Positions 7,782-15,808 of a stretch of 64,000 nucleotides of DNA are shown here, in pieces. The number at the start of each line of letters is the position of its first letter. Positions within the stretch are counted from its first letter, which is position 1. The notes beneath the pieces were generated by a model. That model saw only the letters and a program-made list of their open reading frames with translations, was not told the DNA's origin and searched no databases. A program made the position numbers and the translations under genes. The DNA comes from Planctomycetota bacterium (GTDB taxonomy: Bacteria > Planctomycetota > UBA8742 > UBA2392): assembly GCA_019912315.1 (NCBI GenBank), contig JAIOJA010000042.1, positions 304,806 through 368,805 of the forward strand, written 5' to 3'.

Positions 7782-8774
7782 ATGGCGGGACAAGATCAAC
7801 CTACCATCACCAGCGCCTACCGGTCAGTGGGCGTGACGTTTGAATCGCTGGTCTGCAACAGCGACAAGTTCCGCGAAGCGTTGCGCCTGGCCACAAGCGC
7901 GGCGGGCAAAGACGTTTCGATCCTGCTGCTGGGCGAAACCGGTACCGGCAAGAATTTAATCGCCCAGGCGATTCACAACGCTTCGCGCCGCCGCGACAAA
8001 CCGTTCGTCAGCGTGAACTGCAGCGCGATCCCGGACAGTCTGCTTGAGGCCGAGCTTTTTGGCAGCGAGAAGGGCGCCTACACCAGCGCCGACAAGCTGC
8101 GCCGCGGCAAGTTTGAGCTGGCCGACAAAGGCACGCTGTTTCTCGACGAAATCGGCGACATGACGGCCGTGGCCCAGGCCAAGGTGCTGCGCGCTTTCGA
8201 GTACAAGCAGTTCGAGCGTGTCGGCGGCGAAGAGACCCTTCATACGGACGTGCGCATTATCGCGGCGACGAATCGTCCGCTGGATCAGTTGCTCACCAGC
8301 GGCAAATTCCGCGAGGACCTGTTTTATCGCATGAACGAGTTCACCATCGAAGTGCCGCCCCTGCGTGAACGCATGCCGGAGATTGAGCCTTTGGCGAAGA
8401 AGTTCATCCAGGAATGCAACGAGCGCTTCGGCACCCACATCAAGGGCATCGAGCCGGGCGCCTTGAAATCCATGCAAAGCCACAGTTGGCCGGGAAACGT
8501 GCGCGAGCTGCGCGCGGTGATCAAGCGGGCAAGCGTTGCGGCGCCGGGGGACATGATCCGCGCCGACGATTTGCGTCTGGGCGTCAGCGTAACGCCTACC
8601 GAGAAGTTGCAGCCCGGCGACGACCTGAGCATCGCCGCCATGGAGGCCCGCCACATTGACCAGGTGCTGCGCAAGACGGGCTGGAACAAGAAAGAAACCA
8701 GCGCGCTGCTCGGCGTAAGCCGCCCGACACTCGACCGCAAGATCACCGAGTACAATCTGAAGAAGCCGGACTAG
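7782..8774 (+). CDS. Sigma-54 activator-type AAA+ regulator with altered GAFTGA loop
   Basis: The 330-residue protein is a central AAA+ domain plus a C-terminal Fis-type helix-turn-helix, with no receiver or sensor domain. Walker A is GETGTGKN (51-58) and Walker B is GTLFLDEIGD (117-126). The R-finger region FREDLFYRMNEF and the WPGNVREL sensor II motif are intact. The loop that contacts sigma-54 reads GAYTSA (98-103) instead of GAFTGA. Tyr is tolerated at position three in known activators, but Ser for the second Gly is unusual. The HTH reads LLGVSRPTLDRKI. The gene is divergent from the phosphodiesterase-lipoprotein pair, 56 bases apart, and may regulate it. I saw no -24/-12 promoter there. 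Confidence 0.88.
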   Translation: MAGQDQPTITSAYRSVGVTFESLVCNSDKFREALRLATSAAGKDVSILLLGETGTGKNLIAQAIHNASRRRDKPFVSVNCSAIPDSLLEAELFGSEKGAYTSADKLRRGKFELADKGTLFLDEIGDMTAVAQAKVLRAFEYKQFERVGGEETLHTDVRIIAATNRPLDQLLTSGKFREDLFYRMNEFTIEVPPLRERMPEIEPLAKKFIQECNERFGTHIKGIEPGALKSMQSHSWPGNVRELRAVIKRASVAAPGDMIRADDLRLGVSVTPTEKLQPGDDLSIAAMEARHIDQVLRKTGWNKKETSALLGVSRPTLDRKITEYNLKKPD

Positions 8775-8775
8775 C

Positions 8776-9384
8776 TCACCGCCTCTTTGCACCTCGATTT
8801 CGTTTCATCCTCTCGTCGTAGGCTTCTTGTAACTTGTCAAAAGTCGGGTTCATGACGCCCAGCCGGCGCCTGCGCCCGTTGCGTTCGTAGGCAATCGTCG
8901 ACCACTTGGTTGAGGTAAACAACGAAATCTGGAAAGTCGGTGCACGCTTGAACGCGACAATGTGGGAAAACGGCACATAGGCCCTACGTAACTTTCCACC
9001 GCGGTGTCCGAAACCGTCGCGGAAAAGGGATATCCTGAGCACCATCTGTCCTGGAATCGGCAGCGCGTTACCCAGACTGAACACCTGATCGACCGGCTCT
9101 TCATCTGGCCAGGCAACGCCGTCTTCCGGGCCAAGCTTGTGGTCAAGCCATGCTGAGAACAACGGCCACTCGGCCAGGAACAACACCAGGATGAGGACCA
9201 TCGCGCCAATGGAAATCCACGGCGCAGCTTCGTCCTTTGTCAGTGATCCTTGCCCCAACTCGATTGAGAAATATGCGACGACGGACGCGGGCACTAATGC
9301 CACCAACCGCAGAATTGCCCTGCGGGCCAGTCGTCGGGTTCTCAACCTGGCTTTTCTATCGCTGGCGTCCGAGGGTTCACCCAA
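8776..9384 (-). CDS. Hypothetical membrane protein
   Basis: The start is a TTG supported by an AGGGAG ribosome-binding site 6 bases upstream (minus strand); no better ATG exists. The 202-residue protein has a basic N-terminus, two transmembrane helices (about 24-45 and 56-80) and a C-terminal cytoplasmic beta-rich domain ending in a basic tail. The domain (DQVFSLGNALPIPGQMVLRI to RRLGVMNPTF) resembles PH-like or YcxB-type domains only in general pattern. It is co-directional with the PmbA homologue, 10 bases downstream of that gene's stop, so it is probably in the same transcript. Function unknown. Confidence 0.72.
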   Translation of the reverse strand: MGEPSDASDRKARLRTRRLARRAILRLVALVPASVVAYFSIELGQGSLTKDEAAPWISIGAMVLILVLFLAEWPLFSAWLDHKLGPEDGVAWPDEEPVDQVFSLGNALPIPGQMVLRISLFRDGFGHRGGKLRRAYVPFSHIVAFKRAPTFQISLFTSTKWSTIAYERNGRRRRLGVMNPTFDKLQEAYDERMKRNRGAKRR

Positions 9385-9394
9385 TCGACGCTCC

Positions 9395-10747
9395 CTAGAA
9401 ACCGGTCGGGCTGCTGAAGCGCCACTTGTTGATCTTCATGGCAGGGACTACGAAATTGCCGCCGAACAATGCTCCGCCGCCGGCGTGGGCTTCCTTGCCG
9501 ATTGCGTCGATGTTGGCAAAGGCCGACAAAAGGCTCTGGGTAAAGCGCATGTTCTTGACGGCGTGGGTGACCTTGCCGTTCTCAATCATGAACGTCCCCG
9601 CGCGAGTCATGCCGGTGATGCTGACTTCCTGCTGATTCACCACGTTCGTGTAGTGCAGTTTGGTGACCAGCAGCCCGCGCTCCGTGTTCGCGATCATCTC
9701 ATCCGTGCTGCTGTCGCCGGTGGACACGACCAGGGCGCCTGGGCCTGCGCCACGGGCGTCGGGCTGCATGGCGGCGTGCCCGGTGTTTTTCTGCCCGCAC
9801 ATCCCGGCCGAACGACGGTCGTGTACGACGGCGGCGATTGTGCCGTCCTTGACCAGCTCAACCTTCTGCGTCGGGAAACCTTCCATGTCGAAGGGCGCGC
9901 CACCGAGCTCGGGGTGGTACGGGTTCTCCGTGATGCTCAACTTCTTGTCCAGAATCTGCTGCCCCAGCTCGCCGCGGTGGAAGCTGCGCCCTTCCGCAAA
10001 CGCCAGCCCGTTGGCCGTGAGCCAGCCCCAGAACAGCATGATCTCCGCAATGGCCGCCGGCTCAAACACGACGGTGTACTCGCCGGCGTCGATCGCCTTC
10101 GCGTTGACACTCTTCTCGGCCTTCTCGGCCGCGCGCTGCCCGGCGTCAACAACGTTGAGCTTGTTGACGTCCAGCGCGGACGACTCCGCCCAGCCCTCGA
10201 CGCTGCCGTTTTCGAGAAACGCGCTGACGCTGAACTCGGCCTTGCTGCTGGGCTGACAGGCGAATACGCCGGTGTTTGTGCCGTAGGCGACAGCGCCTTC
10301 GTCGGTGTCGAAAATACCCGCGCCTTCAAGCCCTCGCTTGTCGTAGTCACTCAGCACTGTGCCGATTGCCTCGGCGCGCTGAGCAGGCGTGAACTTCGCG
10401 GTGCTTTCATGCCAGCTGTTGACGGGCGTGTAGTCCGGCTGCTTGTCGATCAGCGGCAGCATCGTGTCGTCCTCGGCCGCGACGCGCGCGACAGCCAGCG
10501 CACTCTGAGCGCAGCGCTTCAGACTTTCATCGTCAAACTGGTTGACGCTCGCCACACCCTGACGTTTGCCGTTGATCACGCGCAGGCGCAGGGACTGGTT
10601 GGTCAGCCCCACGTTCTGCGTAATCACGTTGCCGGAAAACCGGGTGCTGTTCGTGCTGCTTGATCCGACAATGGCCTCCACCTGCTCGGCGTCGGCCAGG
10701 CTGGTGATCTTCTTGATCAATGCGTGTGCTTCATCGCGCGTCAACAT
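9395..10747 (-). CDS. PmbA/TldE-type TldD family protein
   Basis: The 450-residue protein matches the TldE (PmbA) side of the TldD/TldE heterodimer: NGKRQGVASVNQFDD in the first half, then GWLTANGLAFAEGRSFHRG. The C-terminal barrel has PFDMEGFPTQKVELVKDG and the TGHA motif. It lacks the HEXXXH metal-binding motif that makes TldD the catalytic subunit. TldD/TldE degrade unfolded peptides and mature some ribosomal peptides and CcdA. A tldD partner is expected elsewhere on the chromosome, since none is in the window. It heads a minus-strand pair with the membrane protein at 8776. Confidence 0.87.
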   Translation of the reverse strand: MLTRDEAHALIKKITSLADAEQVEAIVGSSSTNSTRFSGNVITQNVGLTNQSLRLRVINGKRQGVASVNQFDDESLKRCAQSALAVARVAAEDDTMLPLIDKQPDYTPVNSWHESTAKFTPAQRAEAIGTVLSDYDKRGLEGAGIFDTDEGAVAYGTNTGVFACQPSSKAEFSVSAFLENGSVEGWAESSALDVNKLNVVDAGQRAAEKAEKSVNAKAIDAGEYTVVFEPAAIAEIMLFWGWLTANGLAFAEGRSFHRGELGQQILDKKLSITENPYHPELGGAPFDMEGFPTQKVELVKDGTIAAVVHDRRSAGMCGQKNTGHAAMQPDARGAGPGALVVSTGDSSTDEMIANTERGLLVTKLHYTNVVNQQEVSITGMTRAGTFMIENGKVTHAVKNMRFTQSLLSAFANIDAIGKEAHAGGGALFGGNFVVPAMKINKWRFSSPTGF

Positions 10748-10892
10748 GCAGGACTCCTTTGGCCCGCGATTGTAGGAAAGCCCAGGTCAACTTCGAACAG
10801 AGAAAGAAATTGCTCCGTCGGGAACCTCCGCCCGTATTGACCCCGGGCCGTATTGGCGGAGCTTCCTAGCTGGGCGTGATCCATGGCGCCCC

Positions 10893-11090
10893 GCACAAAC
10901 CCCGGAGACGGCCCAGTCCGAGGACGTTCCGCGCGCGGACAGGCTTCAGGCGGTCGCGTTGCTGTCGCGTACCGACCTGAATGCGGGTGTCACATACCTT
11001 CAAGAGCTGGCAACCGGAGAGGACGCCGAACTTCAACGATATGCCATGGAAGCGCTGAAAGCCTGGCAGGGCCGCAAGTCGTCCGATTGA
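10893..11090 (+). pseudogene. Fossil of a HEAT-like protein gene (C-terminal part)
   Basis: In the frame ending with the TGA at 11088-11090, about 66 codons show the strong GC3 bias of neighbouring genes. They read as two amphipathic helices of HEAT-repeat type (RADRLQAVALLSRTDLNAGV, then TYLQELATGEDAELQRYAMEALKAW). The frame is open back to 10776 but contains no ATG, GTG or TTG before the coding-like part; an ATG at 10883 is in another frame. I interpret it as the surviving 3' end of a deleted or frameshifted gene. The rest of the 10748-11117 gap holds nothing recognisable. Confidence 0.5.
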
Positions 11091-11117
11091 CCGTCAGGAC
11101 CCCTGCCACGGATTGCG

Positions 11118-12644
11118 TTATTGAAAAACCGGAACGCCGCGCCGGCGGCAAGCCTCGGCCAACCCGGCTTCGAACTCACTGATTTCTTCACCTGGTGCCT
11201 GTTCCAACGCCACGCGCCTGGCTGCTTTCCAGACGGAACGAGCCTCATCAACACGCCCCAGCTTGACCAGCACAATCGCGCGCTGGCACATATCGCGGAC
11301 TTCAAAGCGGCGGTTGCGAACCTCCCGGTGCAACTCGACCGCGCGGGCAAAACTCTGCTCGGCCTCTGTCACGCGCCCCTGCGCCTCGAACACCTCACCC
11401 TGCTGCCCCAGACTCACGCCTTCGCCGCGGCGGTTGTTAACCTCGCGATGGATGACAATCGCCCGCTCGATGCTCTGCTCGGCGCTGTCCAGGTCCCCTC
11501 CCTCTTTCAGCAGCATCGCATAATGCCCCAATTCAACCGCTTCACCTCGCCGGTTGCCGACTTCACGGTGGATGGCGTCGGCCTCCAGGTAGCATCGGAG
11601 GGCGTCGTCCCGACGATTCGTGCGGTGGTACAACGTGGCGAGGTTACCAACCGCGATGCCCTCGCTGCGGCGATTGCCAACCTGGCGCTGGATATCAATG
11701 GCGCGAACGTACATGGCTTCCGCCTCATCGAAACGACGCGTGTCCGAGTAGAGAATCGCCAGGTTCCCCAAGGTGCTGCCCTCATACTGAAGATGCCCCG
11801 CCTCGCGTTCCACGCGCAGAGCTTCCTTGTAAAGCGTCTCGGCCTGCTCGTACTGACCGGCCATCAGGTGCAGATTGGCGAGACTGTCAAGGCTTGCAGC
11901 CTCGCCCGGCAGGTACGCGACATCACGCAGCAGCGCGAGAGCCCGGCGGTGCAGCGCGATGGCATCATCCATGCGCCCCGTTTCACTGAATAAATTGGCC
12001 AGCCCGCGCAAACACATGCCCTCCGCGCGGCGCGGCCCGCTGCGCTCAAGCAGCGCGAGAGCCCGGCGCAGGAATGTCTCGGCTGCGTGTGTGCGTCCGG
12101 TTTCGCGCATGAGCCCGCCCAGGCGGTCAAGGGCAAGGCCGTGTTCGGAGTTCAGCGCGTTGTCCGCTGCCAGTTCGCACGCCTGTCGATAGCGCCGCTC
12201 CGCGCTGTCGGGCTGACCGCTGACTCGCTGGATGTCCCCCGTCAGGCGTGCGGCCTCGGCGCGATTGGCGCAGGTTTCTTCGTTGCTGTCGGCAATGGCC
12301 TCAAGTACTTGAGTCGCCTCGGCGTTGCGGTACTTGCCTCGGGCATGAAGGGCGGCGCGCCAAAGACAGTCCAGATGTTTGCGTCGCAGTCGCCCCGCGT
12401 CAGGATGCCCGGACTCCAGAGCGCGGCGGGCGTGCTCCGCGAGCCCCTGCGCAAACGGATCGACAGCGAGAGGCGGCGACGCGTCACCCAGCAGCGGGAC
12501 GTGGACGGGCGCCGTGCCATGAAGCTGCTCGACGGCTTCAATGGCCCACGCGTGCAGCAGGGCGCGCGCCTCCGGCAACTGCAAGTCGTAGGCCGCGTCG
12601 CGCATCAGCTGGTGGACGAACAGATAGGTGTCTTCACCGTGCAC
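11118..12644 (-). CDS. TPR protein with truncated STAND-ATPase-like N-terminus
   Basis: The 508-residue protein starts at a GTG. Its first 40 residues (YLFVHQLMRDAAYDLQLPEA and following) match the helical segment that normally follows the NTPase in AAA/STAND regulators, where a FRHALIQEAAY-type motif precedes TPRs. No NTPase precedes it here. From about residue 120 to the end are roughly nine tetratricopeptide-like repeats, many with the signature GNRRGEGVxLGxxA seen in kinesin-light-chain-type TPRs. It is probably a cytoplasmic scaffold. A paralogue with the same opening lies at 27148. There is no signal peptide. Confidence 0.85.
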   Translation of the reverse strand: MHGEDTYLFVHQLMRDAAYDLQLPEARALLHAWAIEAVEQLHGTAPVHVPLLGDASPPLAVDPFAQGLAEHARRALESGHPDAGRLRRKHLDCLWRAALHARGKYRNAEATQVLEAIADSNEETCANRAEAARLTGDIQRVSGQPDSAERRYRQACELAADNALNSEHGLALDRLGGLMRETGRTHAAETFLRRALALLERSGPRRAEGMCLRGLANLFSETGRMDDAIALHRRALALLRDVAYLPGEAASLDSLANLHLMAGQYEQAETLYKEALRVEREAGHLQYEGSTLGNLAILYSDTRRFDEAEAMYVRAIDIQRQVGNRRSEGIAVGNLATLYHRTNRRDDALRCYLEADAIHREVGNRRGEAVELGHYAMLLKEGGDLDSAEQSIERAIVIHREVNNRRGEGVSLGQQGEVFEAQGRVTEAEQSFARAVELHREVRNRRFEVRDMCQRAIVLVKLGRVDEARSVWKAARRVALEQAPGEEISEFEAGLAEACRRRGVPVFQ

Positions 12645-12785
12645 GGCGTGATTGTAGTGCGGAGAACAGCAAATGTCGCTTCGGGCAGGCCGGGGGTGTT
12701 TCCGCGCGGCTCAATGCGGGCTTCAGCTTGCCCTTTGGGCGACGCGCGCCAGAATGCGCGGCGTCTCGCTTACGGGGAACCTGTC

Positions 12786-14441
12786 ATGCTTCGTTGCCTG
12801 TTGTTTGCGTGCATTGGCGCGCTGCTGCTTTCGTCCACCCTGACCGCACAGGACCCGCCAGCGCGCCCGGAAATCCCGGCGCACGTCCTGCACGAGACAT
12901 TCGACAACCCGCCCGCTGAGCCCGCCTGGGCGCTGCGCAAACACGCCGAGGGCAAAGCGCCCGAAGTGCGCGAAGGCGCGCTGCATTTGCTTTCCGGCAA
13001 GGGCGGTGAGAACAACTCGTGCGCCTGGCCCATGCAGGCCGAGGGCGAGTATCGACGCGTCAAGGGCGAGCTGGCTTTCACCATGGCTGAAGGCGCGCGC
13101 GGCATGTCGTTCATGCTGCTTCACACGAGTCACTTCGCCCGTAAAGGTCGCGCGTTCTACCTTTACAAGCAAAAGGGCTTCCCCGGCGATCCCACGCCGA
13201 GTGAGCCGTTGTGGGACGAGCCGAATTTATGGGGCAGCTTCGCGGTCGCGCTCGACTGCCACAACCCGCCGAGTGAAGACCCGTTCAACGAGCACGGCAA
13301 CGTCTACGACCGCCCCCAGCGCGAAGTCAGCCTGCACTTTGACGGCCGCGAGATCGTCAACCGCTTTTGTGAACCAAAGTTCGTAACGGGCGAAGCCTGC
13401 GTGCTGGCCTTTGACATCCAGTTCGTGACAGGCGGCGCGGAAGTCACCGTAGGCGTGGGTGGCGAGAGCGTCTACGACAGCTACTTCATCCCCCACATGT
13501 TGCCTTTCGAATCGCGCGCGGCGGTCGGCGCCTACGGGCCGGACGGCGGCAAATGCAGCGTGGATTCGATCCACGTGGACTGGAGCCCCAAGGCCGCGGA
13601 GACAATCGCGCCCGTCACGGCTAAACCGGTCACCAGCGGCTGGTCGCGGCAGGGCAAACCCTGGGAAGGCGAAGTCCACCTGCTGCCGACGGGGCTCGAA
13701 TACGAGCGCGTGATCATGACGCTACGCCTGAAGCCGATGGTCGAGCGCGACGAGTGGGACCGCCTGGGGCACGTGTGGGTGTGGGACGACCAAGAACGTT
13801 TTGAAATCGCGCGCATACTGACGCCGTTCATGTTGTGGGGCACGAGCTATGAGTACGTCTGCGACGTTACGGATTTCGGGCACCTGCTGGATGGCAATCG
13901 AAAGATGGGCGTGAATCTTGGCGCCAACGTCGGCAACGGTTTTGCCTTCGACCTGGAGTTCACCTACTACCGCCGCCCAGCCGACGTCGCCGCCCGGCCG
14001 AAAGTGCTCGGCTTGCAGAACGTCTGGAGCGGCGTCGCGAGTTTCAACAACCAGGACTCGGTCGCCAAGACCTTCGGCGTTCGCAAAGTCAAAGTGCCGG
14101 CAGAAGCAAAGTCGGCCAGGCTGCGCGTCGTGGTGACAGGGCACGGCAGCCTCGAATTTGAGCCGCTTAACCGCACCATCCGCATCGGCGACCAGAGTTT
14201 CGAGAACAAGCTCTGGACCGAGGACTGTTACCTGAACCCGTGGCGCCCCCAGTTCGGAACATGGAAGTACGACCGCGCCGGCTGGGGACCCGGCAGCTTC
14301 GGCCGCGTCTGGGAACTTGACCTGTCAAGTTTGATCACGGCGGGCACGGAGCTTGAACTCGAGTACGCCAGCGAAGAACACCAGGCCGAAGGCTGGGCCA
14401 GCCACGTGATCGAAAGCCAGCTCGTGTTTTACGGCGAGTAG
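12786..14441 (+). CDS. Secreted peptide-N-glycosidase F-like protein
   Basis: The ATG at 12786 opens a clear signal peptide (1-22, ending LTAQ); the frame is open further upstream but without a coding pattern. The 551-residue protein has an N-terminal beta-sandwich (about 30-260) of lectin/laminin-G type. The C-terminal half matches both jelly-roll domains of PNGase F. RVIMTLRLKP with EWDRLGHVWV carries D325, matching catalytic D60 of the Elizabethkingia enzyme. VTDF, TGHGSLEFE (E457 near the position of E206) and GTWKYDRAGWGPG follow. PNGase F cleaves the Asn-GlcNAc amide of N-glycoproteins, so a role in glycoprotein scavenging is plausible. The cysteines of PNGase F are largely absent. Activity is inferred, not shown. 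Confidence 0.8.
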   Translation: MLRCLLFACIGALLLSSTLTAQDPPARPEIPAHVLHETFDNPPAEPAWALRKHAEGKAPEVREGALHLLSGKGGENNSCAWPMQAEGEYRRVKGELAFTMAEGARGMSFMLLHTSHFARKGRAFYLYKQKGFPGDPTPSEPLWDEPNLWGSFAVALDCHNPPSEDPFNEHGNVYDRPQREVSLHFDGREIVNRFCEPKFVTGEACVLAFDIQFVTGGAEVTVGVGGESVYDSYFIPHMLPFESRAAVGAYGPDGGKCSVDSIHVDWSPKAAETIAPVTAKPVTSGWSRQGKPWEGEVHLLPTGLEYERVIMTLRLKPMVERDEWDRLGHVWVWDDQERFEIARILTPFMLWGTSYEYVCDVTDFGHLLDGNRKMGVNLGANVGNGFAFDLEFTYYRRPADVAARPKVLGLQNVWSGVASFNNQDSVAKTFGVRKVKVPAEAKSARLRVVVTGHGSLEFEPLNRTIRIGDQSFENKLWTEDCYLNPWRPQFGTWKYDRAGWGPGSFGRVWELDLSSLITAGTELELEYASEEHQAEGWASHVIESQLVFYGE

Positions 14442-14456
14442 GTCGGCATATACACT

Positions 14457-15125
14457 GTGGCTATGGAGAACGAAAACACATCGGTACTCCAACAAGTCGC
14501 TCGGCGTAAGAGCTTCCTGATCGCGACGGCAATCGTAGTGGTTACCGACCAGGTTGCTCGCCTTGTCGCGCAACTCACGATCAAACCTGAAGGCTACTCG
14601 TCCGGCGACAGTGCACCCGTTCACGAATTCATTGATGGGGTGTTGCATTGGCAGTGGGGCCAGGGTGGATTCGTGATTCCCGAAGGCCCGCCTGTCCTTC
14701 AGATCATCTCAGGAATTGTCGCGTTCGTGTTCTGGGGCGCGATCTTCTACTGGGTTGCCGTGCGCTCGGGTCCCAGCCTCGGGCTGACGAGATTAGCCGC
14801 TGGTTTGCTGCTTGGCGGAATTGCATCGAACCTGCTGGATCTGGCGATCTTTGGGCACACTCGAAATTTCATGTTGCTCGGCTTTGACCATCCGCTGTCG
14901 GCGATATCGGATGGTCAATCCGGAATCGTTGCTCGCCCGATTTTCTCAACCGCTGCGGTCGCCATGGTGTTGGGATTGATCGCGCTGATTGTCCTTGGCC
15001 TGCTGGGCAAGACGCGCGAGCCCAAACCTAAGTCTGAGCCGCCCCCGCCCCCACAGCCGCGTAAGCGCCCGTCACCGGGTCGGCCCAATCCGGGTGGGTC
15101 AGCGCCAACCCGACCCAAAGAGTAG
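14457..15125 (+). CDS. Signal peptidase II-like membrane protein, probably inactive
   Basis: The start is a GTG at 14457, or the ATG two codons later. The 222-residue protein follows the LspA plan. A first helix has VVTDQVARLVA (D31, compare DQxxK), then a periplasmic segment and two middle helices. GLLLGGIASNLLDLAIFG (116-133) aligns with the GGALGNLIDR motif and keeps D128. A last helix opens PIFSTAAVAM where LspA has FNxAD: the second catalytic aspartate is Ala167. The C-terminus is a Pro/Lys/Arg-rich tail. It is probably a pseudo-enzyme or a paralogue with another role. A bona fide lspA must exist elsewhere, given the many lipoproteins. Confidence 0.7.
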   Translation: MAMENENTSVLQQVARRKSFLIATAIVVVTDQVARLVAQLTIKPEGYSSGDSAPVHEFIDGVLHWQWGQGGFVIPEGPPVLQIISGIVAFVFWGAIFYWVAVRSGPSLGLTRLAAGLLLGGIASNLLDLAIFGHTRNFMLLGFDHPLSAISDGQSGIVARPIFSTAAVAMVLGLIALIVLGLLGKTREPKPKSEPPPPPQPRKRPSPGRPNPGGSAPTRPKE

Positions 15126-15155
15126 TTACCCCACTACGGGCAGTTCGGCCCGCTC

Positions 15156-15250
15156 TGTCGCCCCTGACGGGGCTTTAGAGTTTGGGCCGTGGAGTTCCGG
15201 GGGCTCGCTTTGCTTCGCCCCCGGCTACCTTCTGACGCCCCTTCGGGGCT
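15156..15250 (+). repeat. Dispersed palindromic repeat, copy 1
   Basis: This is a roughly 95-base unit that opens TGTCGCCCCTGACGGGGCT, contains a CGGGGG core and a GGCTAC box, and ends CGCCCCTTCGGGGCT. A second copy lies in the opposite orientation at 15269-15383, so the pair is head-to-head around an 18-base spacer. Short hairpins (CCCCTGACGGGG, CCCCTTCGGGG) mark its ends. Similar non-coding units are abundant in some planctomycete genomes (from memory). Confidence 0.65.
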
Positions 15251-15268
15251 AATGCGACCGATGCCTTG

Positions 15269-15383
15269 AGTCCTGAAGGGACGACAGAATGTAGCCGGGT
15301 GGTGACTAAGTACGCCGAAGGCGGACGAAGGAACCCCCGGACCAACGCACACAATGGAATCTTAGCCCCGTCAGGGGCAACAG
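15269..15383 (-). repeat. Dispersed palindromic repeat, copy 2 (inverted)
   Basis: Read on the minus strand, this unit opens TGTTGCCCCTGACGGGGCTA, carries a TCCGGGGG core and CCCGGCTACATTCTGTCG, and ends CCCTTCAGGACT, aligning over its whole length with copy 1. It is slightly longer because of an insertion around CGCCTTCGGCG. It ends five bases before the stop codon of the phosphatase fossil at 15388. Confidence 0.65.
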
Positions 15384-15387
15384 AAGG

Positions 15388-15636
15388 CTACCCAACAACC
15401 GGCAACGCGCCGCCCTGCATGTCGGCTGGGATGTCTTTGCCGAAGTACTTGATCATTGTGGGTGCGAAGTCCATCAGGCCGAATGGCTCAAGCTCGCCCT
15501 GGGCGGGGACTCCGCCGCCGGCCAAGGCAAACACTCCGTGCCAGTTGTGGTTGGCGTCGTCGGGGCCTTTGATGTTGAACTAAATGCGCGAGTAGCAGTC
15601 CCCTTCGGCCCACATGTCGAGCCCCGCAACAAACAT
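15388..15636 (-). pseudogene. Alkaline-phosphatase-superfamily gene fossil (3' end)
   Basis: The minus strand reads a C-terminal piece of a type I phosphodiesterase/phosphatase. It runs FVAGLDMWAEGDCYSRI, then an in-frame TAG at 15580-15582, then FNIKGPDDANHNWHGVFALA. It continues through GELEPFGLMDFAPTMIKYFG and DIPADMQGG to a normal stop at 15388. The DxAPT motif and the late histidine region are typical of this superfamily. The frame is closed by another TAG at 15637, and the upstream part of the gene is missing. With the adjacent repeats this is a decayed locus. The rest of the gap to 15808 holds only the sat leader. Confidence 0.65.
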
Positions 15637-15808
15637 CTACCTAGGCATGCCGCGACACCTGCTTGCCAGGCACGAACGGCACGGGTCAGTGGCACGGACG
15701 CCCTCGTCCGCGGCTCATGGGCGAGGCATTGCTGACCGCCCGCAGCTTTTATTCCTGCCACGCCCAGCTATAATCGCAACCCGCACGGGCCTCCGTACGG
15801 AGACAACC

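Noticed and set aside
9137..10663. 508-codon plus-strand frame
   Set aside because: It lies antisense to the pmbA homologue and the membrane protein at 8776; its residue pattern is that of a shadow frame.
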